From Pseudonocardia sp. (GTDB lineage: Bacteria > Actinomycetota > Actinomycetes > Mycobacteriales > Pseudonocardiaceae): a stretch of DNA of 40,271 nt. The notes under the pieces were generated by a model that did not search any database, was not told where the DNA came from, and was given only the letters and a program-made list of their open reading frames with translations. Made by a program: the position numbers and the translations under genes. The stretch covers positions 1 to 40,271 of the forward strand of contig JAJCYC010000216.1 in NCBI GenBank assembly GCA_029263115.1, read 5' to 3'. Shown one piece after another: positions 31,598 to 39,811 of this stretch; within the stretch, counting starts at the first letter, position 1; each line of letters starts with the position of its first letter.

Positions 31598-32488
31598 GTG
31601 TCGCTGATCGCGCGCACGCTGGGGCGGGTCTCCGGGGCGCCGCCCGAGCGGCTCGGTGTGGCCCGGTTGTTGATCGGCGGCTACACGCTGCACTACCTGG
31701 GGAAGCGTCGGAGAATGCTGCGCCAGGTCTCGCGTACCGACCCCGCCCTGTTCGCGCCGATGGGCCCGGTGCGGGCACTGTCCCGGCCAACACCGCCCCG
31801 GGTGGCCGACCTGATCAACGACGCCACCCTGGCCAGCAGCCTGCTGTTCGCCATCGGGGTGGGCCACCGGGTGGTCGGGCCGGCGCACTCCGCGCTGCTC
31901 ACCTGGACCCTGTCGTACCGCAACTCGTGGTCGAAGATCTACCACAACGACAACACGCTGGTCCTGCACACGATCATGCTGGGCGTCTCGCCGGCGGCCG
32001 ACGCGGTGGCCCTGTCATCGGTGACGAGAGCTGACCGGTGTCGCGGCCCCGCTCATCCCCGCTACAGCTGGCCGCTGCACCTGATGAACGCCACCTCCAC
32101 CGCTACCTACCTGCTGGCCGGGATCGCCAAGGTGGCCGGACCCAGCGGCTGGGCCTGGGCGGACGGCGACCAACTCCGCCGGCACATCGCGATCGACGCG
32201 GTCCGCAAGGCGGTCTACGGCAAGCCGGCCGGCCCGGCCGGGCATACGCTCTACCGGCACCGCGCACTGTTCACCGCGCTGGCGGCCGGCTCGCTCGCGG
32301 TGGAGCTGCTTGCACCGCTGGCGCTGATCGACCGCCGCCTGGGACGGTTGTGGGCGGTGTCAGCGTTCGGTATGCACTGGGGGATTCGCGCCATCATGGG
32401 CATCAAGTTCCGTTACCAGCAATCAGGGGTGTCCTTCGCTCCCTGGTTCGACCTGGAGCGGCTGCTCCGCGCGGGCGGGCGCCGGTGA
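31598..32488 (+). CDS. HTTM-domain membrane protein, P3 copy B
   Basis: Protein of 296 residues, counterpart of the one at 26291. Shared motifs are GHRVVGPxHxALLxWTLSYR, NSWSKIYHNDNTLVLHTIML, TYLLAGIAKVAGPSGWAWAD (Lys178, in the HTTM AGxxK position), FGMHWGIRAIMGIKFRYQQS and FAPWFDLERLL. About seven hydrophobic segments. The start is GTG 31598, giving MSLIARTLGRVSGAPPERL. The stop TGA overlaps the GTG of the following CNNM gene (GTGA), so the operon of copy B continues into the transporter pair, unlike copy A. Confidence 0.83.
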   Translation: MSLIARTLGRVSGAPPERLGVARLLIGGYTLHYLGKRRRMLRQVSRTDPALFAPMGPVRALSRPTPPRVADLINDATLASSLLFAIGVGHRVVGPAHSALLTWTLSYRNSWSKIYHNDNTLVLHTIMLGVSPAADAVALSSVTRADRCRGPAHPRYSWPLHLMNATSTATYLLAGIAKVAGPSGWAWADGDQLRRHIAIDAVRKAVYGKPAGPAGHTLYRHRALFTALAAGSLAVELLAPLALIDRRLGRLWAVSAFGMHWGIRAIMGIKFRYQQSGVSFAPWFDLERLLRAGGRR

Positions 32489-33843
32489 CCGGCACCGTCC
32501 TCAGCGTCCTGCTCGGCATTCTGATCGTTCTGCTCATCACCGCGCTGACCGGCTACTTCGTCGCCCAGGAGTTCGGCTACATGGCCGTGGACCGCTCGGC
32601 GCTGCGCGCCCGGGCGAACGACGGCGACACCGCCGCGCGCCGGGCGCTGGACATCACCGAGCGCACCTCGTTCATGCTGTCCGGCGCGCAGTTCGGGATC
32701 ACCGTGACCGGTCTGGTGGTCGGCTACGTCGCCGAGCCGCTGATCGGCGCGGGGATCGGTGAGCTGCTCGGCACGACCGGCGTGCCGGCCGGCGTCGGGC
32801 TGGCCGTGGGCACCGCGCTGGCGCTGCTGCTGGCCACCGCGGTGCAGATGGTGTTCGGCGAGCTGTTCCCGAAGAACCTGGCCATCGCCCGGCCGGAACC
32901 GGTGGCCCGGCGGCTGGCCCTGTCCACCGGGCTGTACCTGCGGGCGTTCGGCTGGGTGATCCGGATCTTCGACGGTGCGTCCAACCGGCTGTTGCGGGCG
33001 GTACGGATCGAGCCGGTGCACGACGTGGAGCACGCCGCCAACCCACGCGACCTGGAAGCCATCATCGACCGATCCCGGGACAGCGGTGATCTGCCCCCCG
33101 CGCTGTCCACCCTGCTCGACCGGGTGCTCGACTTCGCCGAGCGCACCGCCGGCGAGGCCATGACACCCCGGCCCCGGGTGGCCACCGTGCCCGCCGACGC
33201 GCCGCTGGCCGCGCTGGTCGACCAGATGGCCAGCGGCCACTCCCACTACCCGGTGGTCGGGGCCTCGGTGGACGAGGTCCTCGGGGTGGTCCACCTGCGC
33301 GACGTGCTCGGCGTGCCCCGAGGCGGCCGGGTGGCGCGGGAGCTGGCCCGGGAGGCGCTGTTCGTGCCGGACGCACTGCCGCTGTCCGCCGTGCTGGAGC
33401 AACTGCGCGCGGCCGGTGAGGAGCTGGCCTGCGTGCTCGACGAGTACGGCGGGCTGGCCGGGGTGATCACCATGGAGGACATCGCCGAGGAGCTGGTCGG
33501 CGAGATCACCGACGAGCACGACCCGGGCGGCCCCGACCTCGCTACCGCGCTCCGGGCCGGCGGCTGGACCGTCCCGGGTGGGATGCACGTGGACGAGGTG
33601 GAGCGGCTGATCGACCACGATCTGCCGGTCGGGCACTACAGCACCATCGGCGGGCTGGTGGTCAGCGAGCTCGGCAACCTGCCCGAACCGGGCGACACCG
33701 TCCGGCTGGTGCTGCCCGCGCCGTCCGACCTCGGCGAGCCCGGCGAGCGGGTGCTGGCGCTCACCGTGCACGCGGTGGAGCGCCGGGTGCCCGGGCGGAT
33801 CGAGCTGCGCTGGATCGACGACACCGGGCGGGTCCCGACGTGA
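32485..33843 (+). CDS. CNNM/CorC-type hemolysin family protein
   Basis: Protein of 452 residues with the full HlyC/CorC architecture: the DUF21/CNNM membrane domain (about 1-190, FVAQEFGYMAVDRSALRARA, LSGAQFGITVTGLVVGYVAE, VFGELFPKNLAIARPE), two CBS domains (AMTPRPRVATVPADAPLAAL and LDEYGGLAGVITMEDIAEEL), and the C-terminal CorC_HlyC transporter-associated domain (GGMHVDEVERLIDHDL, YSTIGGLVVSELGNLPEPGD). Members are implicated in Mg2+ or Co2+ efflux and membrane integrity. It overlaps the P3 stop by GTGA and the next gene by GTGA, so it is translationally coupled in the cassette B operon. Confidence 0.94.
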   Translation: MTGTVLSVLLGILIVLLITALTGYFVAQEFGYMAVDRSALRARANDGDTAARRALDITERTSFMLSGAQFGITVTGLVVGYVAEPLIGAGIGELLGTTGVPAGVGLAVGTALALLLATAVQMVFGELFPKNLAIARPEPVARRLALSTGLYLRAFGWVIRIFDGASNRLLRAVRIEPVHDVEHAANPRDLEAIIDRSRDSGDLPPALSTLLDRVLDFAERTAGEAMTPRPRVATVPADAPLAALVDQMASGHSHYPVVGASVDEVLGVVHLRDVLGVPRGGRVARELAREALFVPDALPLSAVLEQLRAAGEELACVLDEYGGLAGVITMEDIAEELVGEITDEHDPGGPDLATALRAGGWTVPGGMHVDEVERLIDHDLPVGHYSTIGGLVVSELGNLPEPGDTVRLVLPAPSDLGEPGERVLALTVHAVERRVPGRIELRWIDDTGRVPT

Positions 33844-34853
33844 GCCCGCTGACCGCGGCGGTGATCGGGGCCGGGTTGATCGCGCTGAGCGCGTTCTTCG
33901 TGGCCGCCGAGTTCGCGCTGGTCGCCTCCCGCCAGCACCGACTGGAAGCCGCGGCGGGCCGCAGTCGGGCGGCCCGGGCGGCACTGCGCAGCGCCCGCGA
34001 CCTGTCCATGCTGCTCGCCGGCAGCCAGCTGGGCATCACCCTGTGCACGCTGGGCCTGGGCGCGGTGGCCAAGCCGGCCGTGCACGACCTGCTGATGCCG
34101 GTGCTGCAGGGGGTGGGTCTACCCGAGGCGACCGCCGACGTGCTCGCGTTCCTGCTGGCGCTGCTGATGGTGACCTTCCTGCACCTGGTGGTCGGTGAGA
34201 TGGCGCCGAAGTCGTGGGCCATCGCGCACCCGGAGCGCTCCGCGACCCTGCTGGCGCTGCCGATGCGCGGGTTCATGGTGGCCACCCGGCCGCTGCTGGT
34301 GCTGCTCAACGGAGTGGCCAACGCCTGCCTTCGCCGGGTCGGTGTGCAGCCTGTCGACCAGGTCGCCAGCAGCCGCAACCCGGCGACCCTGCGCGAGCTG
34401 GTCGACCACTCGGCCCGGGCCGGCACGCTCGGCACCGACCGCCGCGACCAGCTGCTGACCGCGCTGGACCTCGACACTGCGGTGCTGGGCAGCCTGGTCC
34501 GACCGGGCGCCGAGATTGCCGGGGCGGACGCCGACGACGACGTCGCCCGGATCCGGCAGGTGGCCTCGGGCAGCGGGCACCTGCGGCTGGCGGTGCGCCG
34601 GGACGCGATTCCGGTCGGGGTGGTGCACGTGCGCGATACCCTGGCCGCCGATCCCCGGGCCACCGCCGGGGAGCTGATGCGCCCGGTGTCCGCGCTGCCC
34701 GCGCAACTGCCCGTCTACCAGGCGTTGAGCACGATGCGGCGCCGGCGCAGCCAGTTCGCGTTGGTCGAGGACGGCCCGCGGGTGGTCGGGCTGGTGACCA
34801 TGCAGGACCTGCTGGACCGGTTGCTACCGCACGCCGGACCGGACCCTCGCTGA
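33840..34853 (+). CDS. CNNM/CorC-type protein without CorC_HlyC domain
   Basis: Protein of 337 residues. The CNNM membrane domain (FVAAEFALVASRQHRLEAAA, LLAGSQLGITLCTLGLGAVA, VVGEMAPKSWAIAHPE) is followed by a CBS pair (ELMRPVSALPAQLPVYQALS, ALVEDGPRVVGLVTMQDLLD). The C-terminal CorC_HlyC domain of its upstream partner is absent, which is common for the second member of such actinobacterial pairs. The pair probably forms a hetero-oligomer. GTG 33840 overlaps the preceding stop. The gene ends the operon; the next gene is 79 bp away. Confidence 0.93.
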   Translation: MSPLTAAVIGAGLIALSAFFVAAEFALVASRQHRLEAAAGRSRAARAALRSARDLSMLLAGSQLGITLCTLGLGAVAKPAVHDLLMPVLQGVGLPEATADVLAFLLALLMVTFLHLVVGEMAPKSWAIAHPERSATLLALPMRGFMVATRPLLVLLNGVANACLRRVGVQPVDQVASSRNPATLRELVDHSARAGTLGTDRRDQLLTALDLDTAVLGSLVRPGAEIAGADADDDVARIRQVASGSGHLRLAVRRDAIPVGVVHVRDTLAADPRATAGELMRPVSALPAQLPVYQALSTMRRRRSQFALVEDGPRVVGLVTMQDLLDRLLPHAGPDPR

Positions 34854-34932
34854 GGAGTCCGGCCGGGCGGCGGCCACACTGGAGCACGGTCGCCAGGCGA
34901 CCGAAAGGCCTCGCACGAAAGGGACGCCCGCG

Positions 34933-35853
34933 ATGAGCATCGACGACCTCCGGTCCGGGACGCAACCCTCGTCCGGCACCGTGTCCGCCACCGGCGACGG
35001 CGGGCCCGCCGGCCTGGAGCGCACCGAGATCGGCAGCAGCCCGATCTTCACCCATGTCTGGCCGGACAGCGCCGCGCTGAACGCCGAGCTGCGCCGCCTG
35101 GTGCTCGGCCGGATGGCCACCACCCCGGGGCTGAAGAAGTCCAACTGCGGCGGCTGGCAGTCCGAGCGCGACCTGCAGCTCTGGCAGGACCCGGCGATCG
35201 ACACCCTGCTGGAGCGGATGCGCGCGATGCTGCGCACGGTGATCGCCGAGACTGTGCCCGGCGCCGGTGAGGACATCCTCGACGGCTGGGACATCGAGGC
35301 CTGGGCCAACGTCAACCAGCTCGGCGACACCGTGGCCGCCCACGACCACTCCGGCGGGGTGAACATGTGGGCGGCCATCTACTACGTCGACACCGGCGAG
35401 ACCGGCGACGCCCCGGGCAGCGGCTACACCCGGTACATGGACATGAGCGGCACCCCCCGCCCGGTCCGCGGCGACGCGCCGGTGGCGATCCGGGCGACCG
35501 GCGCCGACCGCCAGGAGAACTGCGCCGGGCCACAGCACACCGGCGACTACGACCTGCAGCTGCGGCCGGAGGCCGGGAAGATGGTGGTGTTCCCGGCCAC
35601 CCTGCCGCACTACGTGACCGCCTACACCGGCACCGACAAGCGGATCACCATCGCACTCAACCTGCGGCACACCCGGTTCGTGGTCGCCGACTACGCGACG
35701 CCGTACTCCCGGCGACGGGTGATGTGGCGCAACCACCGGGGCGCGATGCTGGTGATGTACCGGGCCAAGCGGCTGATCCGCAACGCGGTCGCGGCGGTGC
35801 TGCCGGTCGACCGGTGGCCGGGCGTGCTGCGCGACAAGCTGCTCGGCGGCTGA
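34933..35853 (+). CDS. Putative 2OG-Fe(II) oxygenase (TIGR02466-like)
   Basis: Protein of 306 residues of the TIGR02466-like group of double-stranded beta-helix oxygenases. NVNQLGDTVAAHDHSGGVNM contains the H-x-D/H iron site, and VVFPATLPHYVTAYTGTDKR the distal His and the Arg that would bind 2-oxoglutarate. ALNLRH follows. The N-terminal ~30 residues are low complexity. The family is thought to hydroxylate unknown substrates. ATG 34933 has AAAGGGA a few bases upstream. Its codon bias matches its neighbours. A hairpin terminator follows the stop. Confidence 0.87.
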   Translation: MSIDDLRSGTQPSSGTVSATGDGGPAGLERTEIGSSPIFTHVWPDSAALNAELRRLVLGRMATTPGLKKSNCGGWQSERDLQLWQDPAIDTLLERMRAMLRTVIAETVPGAGEDILDGWDIEAWANVNQLGDTVAAHDHSGGVNMWAAIYYVDTGETGDAPGSGYTRYMDMSGTPRPVRGDAPVAIRATGADRQENCAGPQHTGDYDLQLRPEAGKMVVFPATLPHYVTAYTGTDKRITIALNLRHTRFVVADYATPYSRRRVMWRNHRGAMLVMYRAKRLIRNAVAAVLPVDRWPGVLRDKLLGG

Positions 35854-35868
35854 GACCGCACGAAAGGA

Positions 35869-35903
35869 CGGACGGCGCCCGGGAGAACCCTGGACGCCGT
35901 CCG
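35869..35903 (+). terminator. Hairpin terminator after the oxygenase gene
   Basis: CGGACGGCG (35869-35877) pairs perfectly with CGCCGTCCG (35895-35903). The 17-nt loop contains a further GGG-AGAA-CCC hairpin. There is no T-tract, as usual for GC-rich actinomycetes. It lies 16 bp after the stop of the oxygenase gene. Confidence 0.7.
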
Positions 35904-36244
35904 CCGGCAGGAACGCGTTTCGAGTGACCAGCGTGCGCTGTGCGCCGCGTGTCGTAGGGTCTCGGCGGCAACTCGCGCCTGTCGCGTGCTGCCGCAGACC
36001 GTCGGCGTCGCCCGCGTCGCGGGGTGCGTGGCGTGGGTACCCGATCGTTCCTGCAAGGAACTCCACCGGGGGGATCGAGGCTTCTCCACCGCCGCGACCG
36101 AGGCCCGCCGAAGTTCCGTGGTGCCATTCATACTCCTCCAACCAGGGTTCGTGAAGGGCTCGCGGAAGAAACCCCCCGGTCGGTCGGGATCGCTGGGCCG
36201 GACGACGGTGACGCATCGACCGGACGGCGAGACACTGAACACCC
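35904..36244. other. Intergenic stretch without recognisable gene
   Basis: About 340 bp between two convergent genes (oxygenase and sulfotransferase). Open frames exist on both strands, but their translations are Arg/Ser/Pro-rich and resemble no family I know. The region shows no strong repeats. Confidence 0.5.
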
Positions 36245-37474
36245 TCAGCCGCCGCGGACGGACCGGCGGGCCTTCACCGTCAGGTACCTCCGGTGCAGCT
36301 CGCGGACCGCGGCACTGCGGCGGCCCTGCCCGAGGACCGCAGCACGCCAGCCCGTGCGAGCGGGATCGGGCCGTCGGGCGAGCACCTCGAGCAGCCCGGC
36401 GATCGCGTGCACCGCCGCGTCCAGCATCTCCTCGCTGTCGCCGTGATCCGGGTGCCGGGTATCCGCCGGAGACCGGTCCGGAACCAGGTCGTCCGGGTCA
36501 CCGACGATGCGCCAGCCCGAATCCCGGATACCGGCGACCATGCGCGCGGAATGATCGGCGACCCAATGATGATCGGAATCGGGAAGCGCCAGCGGAACCG
36601 AACCCGGCCGGCCGCCGAGAATCGATCTCGCCAGCTCGTGCTTCACGAGTACGTCGTAGTCGGGCCATCCGAGTTCGTCGGTCAGAACCATGTTCAGCCG
36701 GCGGACGAGATTGGTTTCGGCGACCCCCATCGACCGGTTGTGCGCGCTTTCCGGCGCCTCCACCGGCAGTTCCGCGTCGAGGCCGACCGTCGCGGCGAAA
36801 CGGGACCACAGCGTGGCGGCGGGTGCCGACCGGGGAGGCACGGTGACCACGCTCAGCCGGGACGGCGGCAGCGCGCGGGCCCAACGCCGCATCACCGCAG
36901 GCACGTCCTGGAACTGCCAGAAGATGCCGGCCAGCGGGTGCGCCGCCGCCTCGGGCGCGACCAGCTCGGTGGCGAACTCGGCGAAACTGAGCGTGTGCCG
37001 GTTCTTCACGTCCTCCTGCCACACCGCGGGTACCTGGCGCGCGAGGTCGCGCGCGGTACACACGACGTGCAGGTCAGCCCAGGCCAGGTCGGTGTGCACC
37101 CGGTCGACGGCGGCGTCGTCGAACTGGGTGAACAGCTCGTGGGACATCACCACCGAACCCGGCCAGGCGCGGGCCTGCTCGATGAAGCGGTGCCACGACC
37201 CGGGCACGGCGGGGTCGTCGTGATGCTGGAACGGCGTGCCGCCCACGTCGACCGCCGCCCGGAACTGCGCGTCCGAACTCAGCCCGGGGTAGAGCAGGCC
37301 GGCGGAGCGCAGCGCGGCACGGTTGTGCCACATCAGGTCCTGCAGGTAGGTGGTCCCGGTCTTGGGCACCCCGATGTGCAGGTAGATCTTCGTGCGTCCA
37401 TCGGAATTGTGCGGGACACCGATCCCGTTCTCCGGCGCCATTGTCTCGTACTGCGTCGTGTACCGCGGAGTCAT
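36245..37474 (-). CDS. Sulfotransferase-like protein
   Basis: Protein of about 409 residues with the PAPS-binding P-loop-like start KIYLHIGVPKTGTTYLQDLM, typical of sulfotransferases. LHVVCTARDLARQVPAVWQE corresponds to the 3'-phosphate-binding strand (the RDL part). WHNRAALRSAGLLYPG is seen in related actinobacterial proteins. The last ~50 residues are Arg-rich. Sulfation of a small molecule or glycolipid is likely, but the acceptor is unknown. ATG 37474 has GAGG 11-14 nt upstream; GTG 37492 and ATG 37441 are possible alternatives. It is convergent with the oxygenase gene. Confidence 0.85.
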   Translation of the reverse strand: MTPRYTTQYETMAPENGIGVPHNSDGRTKIYLHIGVPKTGTTYLQDLMWHNRAALRSAGLLYPGLSSDAQFRAAVDVGGTPFQHHDDPAVPGSWHRFIEQARAWPGSVVMSHELFTQFDDAAVDRVHTDLAWADLHVVCTARDLARQVPAVWQEDVKNRHTLSFAEFATELVAPEAAAHPLAGIFWQFQDVPAVMRRWARALPPSRLSVVTVPPRSAPAATLWSRFAATVGLDAELPVEAPESAHNRSMGVAETNLVRRLNMVLTDELGWPDYDVLVKHELARSILGGRPGSVPLALPDSDHHWVADHSARMVAGIRDSGWRIVGDPDDLVPDRSPADTRHPDHGDSEEMLDAAVHAIAGLLEVLARRPDPARTGWRAAVLGQGRRSAAVRELHRRYLTVKARRSVRGG

Positions 37475-37658
37475 GTACGGCGGAAACCTCACAGCTCATT
37501 CACAGCAATTCGAACGACCATTCCGGTGACCGCCGGACCGTAGCAGAGCGGAACCCGACCGGACGGGCGCCGGTCATCGGTCGAGGCCGGCCGGCGGTCA
37601 GCGGTCGATCCTCCGCGACGGACAGCGGTGTCGCGACACCGGTTCCGCCGGGCGCCGC

Positions 37659-39164
37659 TCAGGTGCCGCAATAGGTGACGTGCGGCGGGCAACCGGCCGG
37701 CGCCGGCGAGGCGTACACCTCGTACCCCGGGCGCTCGTCGAACGGCCGCGCCAGCACCTCCAGCAGCCGCTCGACCGGGCCCAGGTCGCCGGCGGTCGCG
37801 GCCGCCAGCGCCTCCTCGACCAGGTGGTTGCGCGGCACGTAGACCGGGTTGACCCGGTCCATCTCCGCCGCGACCGTCTCCCGGGCCGGCCGGTCCCCCG
37901 ACCCGGCCGCGCCCAGGGCCGCGCGCCACCGCTCGGCCCACCGGTCGAACGCCGCGGGGTCGCCGAACAGCGACCGGATCGGCCCGCCGCGTCCGCGCAG
38001 GTCTTCGGACAGGGCGCGAAAGAACCCGGTGAAGTCGGCCCGCTGCTCGCCCAGCAGCGTGAGTAGGTCGGTGACCAGGTCCGGGTCGGACCCGGTGTCG
38101 GTGCCGGTCAGGCCCAGCTTCGCGGCCATGCCGGCCGACCAGTGCCGCCGGTACGCGCCGGCGAAGCCGTTCACCGCGTCGGTGGCGGCCGCCACGGCGG
38201 CCTCCGGGTCGGGGTCGATCAGCGGCAGCAGGGCCTCGGCCAGCCGGGCCAGGTTCCACTGCGCGACCGGCGGCTGGTTGCCGTAGGCGTACCGGCCGTT
38301 CGCGTCGATCGAGCTGAACACCGTGCTCGGGTGGTAGCCGTCCAGAAACGCGCACGGGCCGTAGTCGATGGTCTCCCCGGAGATCGTCATGTTGTCGGTG
38401 TTCATCACCCCGTGCACGAACCCGACCAGCATCCAGCGGGCGACCAGCGCGGCCTGCGCCTCGATCACCCGACGGTAGAACTCCAGATACGGATTGGCGG
38501 CCCCGGCGGCCTCCGGGTGGTGGCGGGCGATCGCGTGGGCGGCCAGCGCGCGGAGCACCTCGGTGCCGCCGGATGCCGCGGCGATCGCCGCGGCGTACTG
38601 GAACGTGCCGACCCGCAGGTGGCTGGCCGCGACCCGGGTGAGCACCGCGCCGGGCAGCATCGTCTCCCGGGCGACCGGCTCACCGGTGGCCACCACGGCC
38701 AGCGCGCGGGTGGTCGGAATGCCGAGGGCGTGCATCGCCTCGCCCATCAGGTACTCGCGCAGCATCGGCCCGACCGCGGCCTTCCCGTCGCCACCCCGGG
38801 CGAACGGCGTGCGGCCGGAGCCCTTCAGGTGCAGGTCGCGGCGGTGGCCGCCGGTGTCGAGCACCTCGCCGAGCAGCAGCGCCCGGCCGTCGCCGAGCCG
38901 GGGCACGTAGCCGCCGAACTGGTGGCCCGCGTACGCCTGAGCGGTGGTCACCACGCCTTCCGGCACCGCGCCGACCAGCAGTCCGAGCCCCTCGGGTGCG
39001 CGCAGCGCGTCCGGCTCGACGCCCAGTTCGGCGGCCAGCGGTTCGTTGAGCAGCAGCAACCGCGGTGCCGGGAACGACGCGGCGGTCCATGGCACGGACA
39101 GGTCGGGCACATCGCGGGCGTAGGAGCCGTCGAACTCGAAGAACACGCGGGCGGCGGTGGACAC
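37659..39164 (-). CDS. selO: SelO/YdiU-family protein adenylyltransferase
   Basis: Pseudokinase-fold enzyme that transfers AMP from ATP to Ser/Thr/Tyr of proteins. The 501 residues include [40 protein letters not shown] (nucleotide-binding Lys and Arg), [20 protein letters not shown] and [20 protein letters not shown] (catalytic loop and DFG-like DYGP). The C-terminus VTYCGT carries one Cys in place of the selenocysteine region of eukaryotic SelO. The GTG at 39164 lies 6 nt after a TAGCCT -10 box and gives [20 protein letters not shown], the usual N-terminal start. SelO modifies redox proteins under oxidative stress in E. coli; here no target is visible. Confidence 0.95.
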   Translation of the reverse strand: MSTAARVFFEFDGSYARDVPDLSVPWTAASFPAPRLLLLNEPLAAELGVEPDALRAPEGLGLLVGAVPEGVVTTAQAYAGHQFGGYVPRLGDGRALLLGEVLDTGGHRRDLHLKGSGRTPFARGGDGKAAVGPMLREYLMGEAMHALGIPTTRALAVVATGEPVARETMLPGAVLTRVAASHLRVGTFQYAAAIAAASGGTEVLRALAAHAIARHHPEAAGAANPYLEFYRRVIEAQAALVARWMLVGFVHGVMNTDNMTISGETIDYGPCAFLDGYHPSTVFSSIDANGRYAYGNQPPVAQWNLARLAEALLPLIDPDPEAAVAAATDAVNGFAGAYRRHWSAGMAAKLGLTGTDTGSDPDLVTDLLTLLGEQRADFTGFFRALSEDLRGRGGPIRSLFGDPAAFDRWAERWRAALGAAGSGDRPARETVAAEMDRVNPVYVPRNHLVEEALAAATAGDLGPVERLLEVLARPFDERPGYEVYASPAPAGCPPHVTYCGT

Positions 39165-39176
39165 GTTCCCAGGCTA
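39165..39176 (-). promoter_or_regulatory. -10 box of a leaderless selO promoter
   Basis: On the reverse strand TAGCCT (39176-39171) is followed by GGGAAC and the GTG start of selO. The spacing of 6 nt is the same as at several other promoters of this window. Confidence 0.55.
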
Positions 39177-39233
39177 CGTCGTCCGAACCCGAACCTCAGG
39201 TCGTGGCCGGGCCACGGCACAGCCCCAGCGGCG

Positions 39234-39261
39234 CGGCACAGCTGTCGTGACAGCTGTGCCG
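39234..39261. repeat. Perfect inverted repeat, 13-bp arms, 2-bp centre
   Basis: CGGCACAGCTGTC (39234-39246) and its exact complement GACAGCTGTGCCG (39249-39261) flank a GT centre. It lies 70 bp upstream of the selO start. It could be an operator for a dimeric regulator or, transcribed, a very stable hairpin. The repeat is seen; the role is open. Confidence 0.9.
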
Positions 39262-39352
39262 AGCGGCCGACTCCGTGCGGCGCCCGGCACTGCCGGCCTG
39301 GCGACGTGGTGTGGAGGCCACGACGGGTGTCCACCGCCACCGTGTTCTCGGC

Positions 39353-39374
39353 TGCGCAATTGCGTAGTTGCGCA
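39353..39374. promoter_or_regulatory. Inverted repeat TGCGCAA-N8-TTGCGCA, operator candidate
   Basis: Perfect 7-bp arms (39353-39359 and 39368-39374) surround a centre that itself extends into the 10-bp palindrome CGCAATTGCG (39355-39364). This looks like a site for a dimeric repressor, for example of the MarR or TetR type. No regulator gene is adjacent. The surrounding region 39262-39539 shows no convincing gene. Confidence 0.55.
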
Positions 39375-39539
39375 CTCACTCCCCCAGGCCGCCACACCCA
39401 CCGAACCCGCCGGGCGGCCGGGGCACTGCTTTGCGCCGCAGTCATGATCAACTGCACCTGGCGCAGTCACCGGCGAGCAGAACACAGGGCACCGGCGACC
39501 AGCACCTGCGCGGTGGTCAGCTGGCCAGGGAAATCCGGA

Positions 39540-39794
39540 TCAGCAGCCGCCCAGCGACGGTGCGAGCAGCCGCAGCAGCGACCCCAGAATCGACGGGGAG
39601 CAAGCCTGGACCGGCGGTGCGGTGACCACGGCCCGGGTACCGCCGGAGCCGCCACCGGAGAACCCGCCGGGGCCCCGCCCGATCGGCGCCCCGGCCGCGC
39701 TGCGGGGCGCCGGTGCCGCGTTCGCCGCTCCGCCGCCGGGGCGGCCCGACGCCTCGGGCGCGACCATCACACCGGTGTCGGGATCCCGGAACAC
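39540..39794 (-). pseudogene. Possible C-terminal remnant of a secreted or membrane protein
   Basis: The reverse-strand frame reads VFRDPDTGVMVAPEASGRPG, then a Gly/Ala/Pro-rich part, and VQACSPSILGSLLRLLAPSL before a TGA. It has coding-like composition but no start of its own family that I recognise. It borders directly on the ligase remnant of the opposite strand at about 39812. I read it as the tail of a gene cut by a rearrangement; it may also be a chance frame. Confidence 0.25.
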
Positions 39795-39811
39795 CGGAAA
39801 GTTGCTATACC

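Noticed and set aside
34306-36216. Reverse-strand frame of 636 residues across the CNNM and oxygenase genes
   Set aside because: Antisense to two clear genes and low complexity; no recognisable protein.
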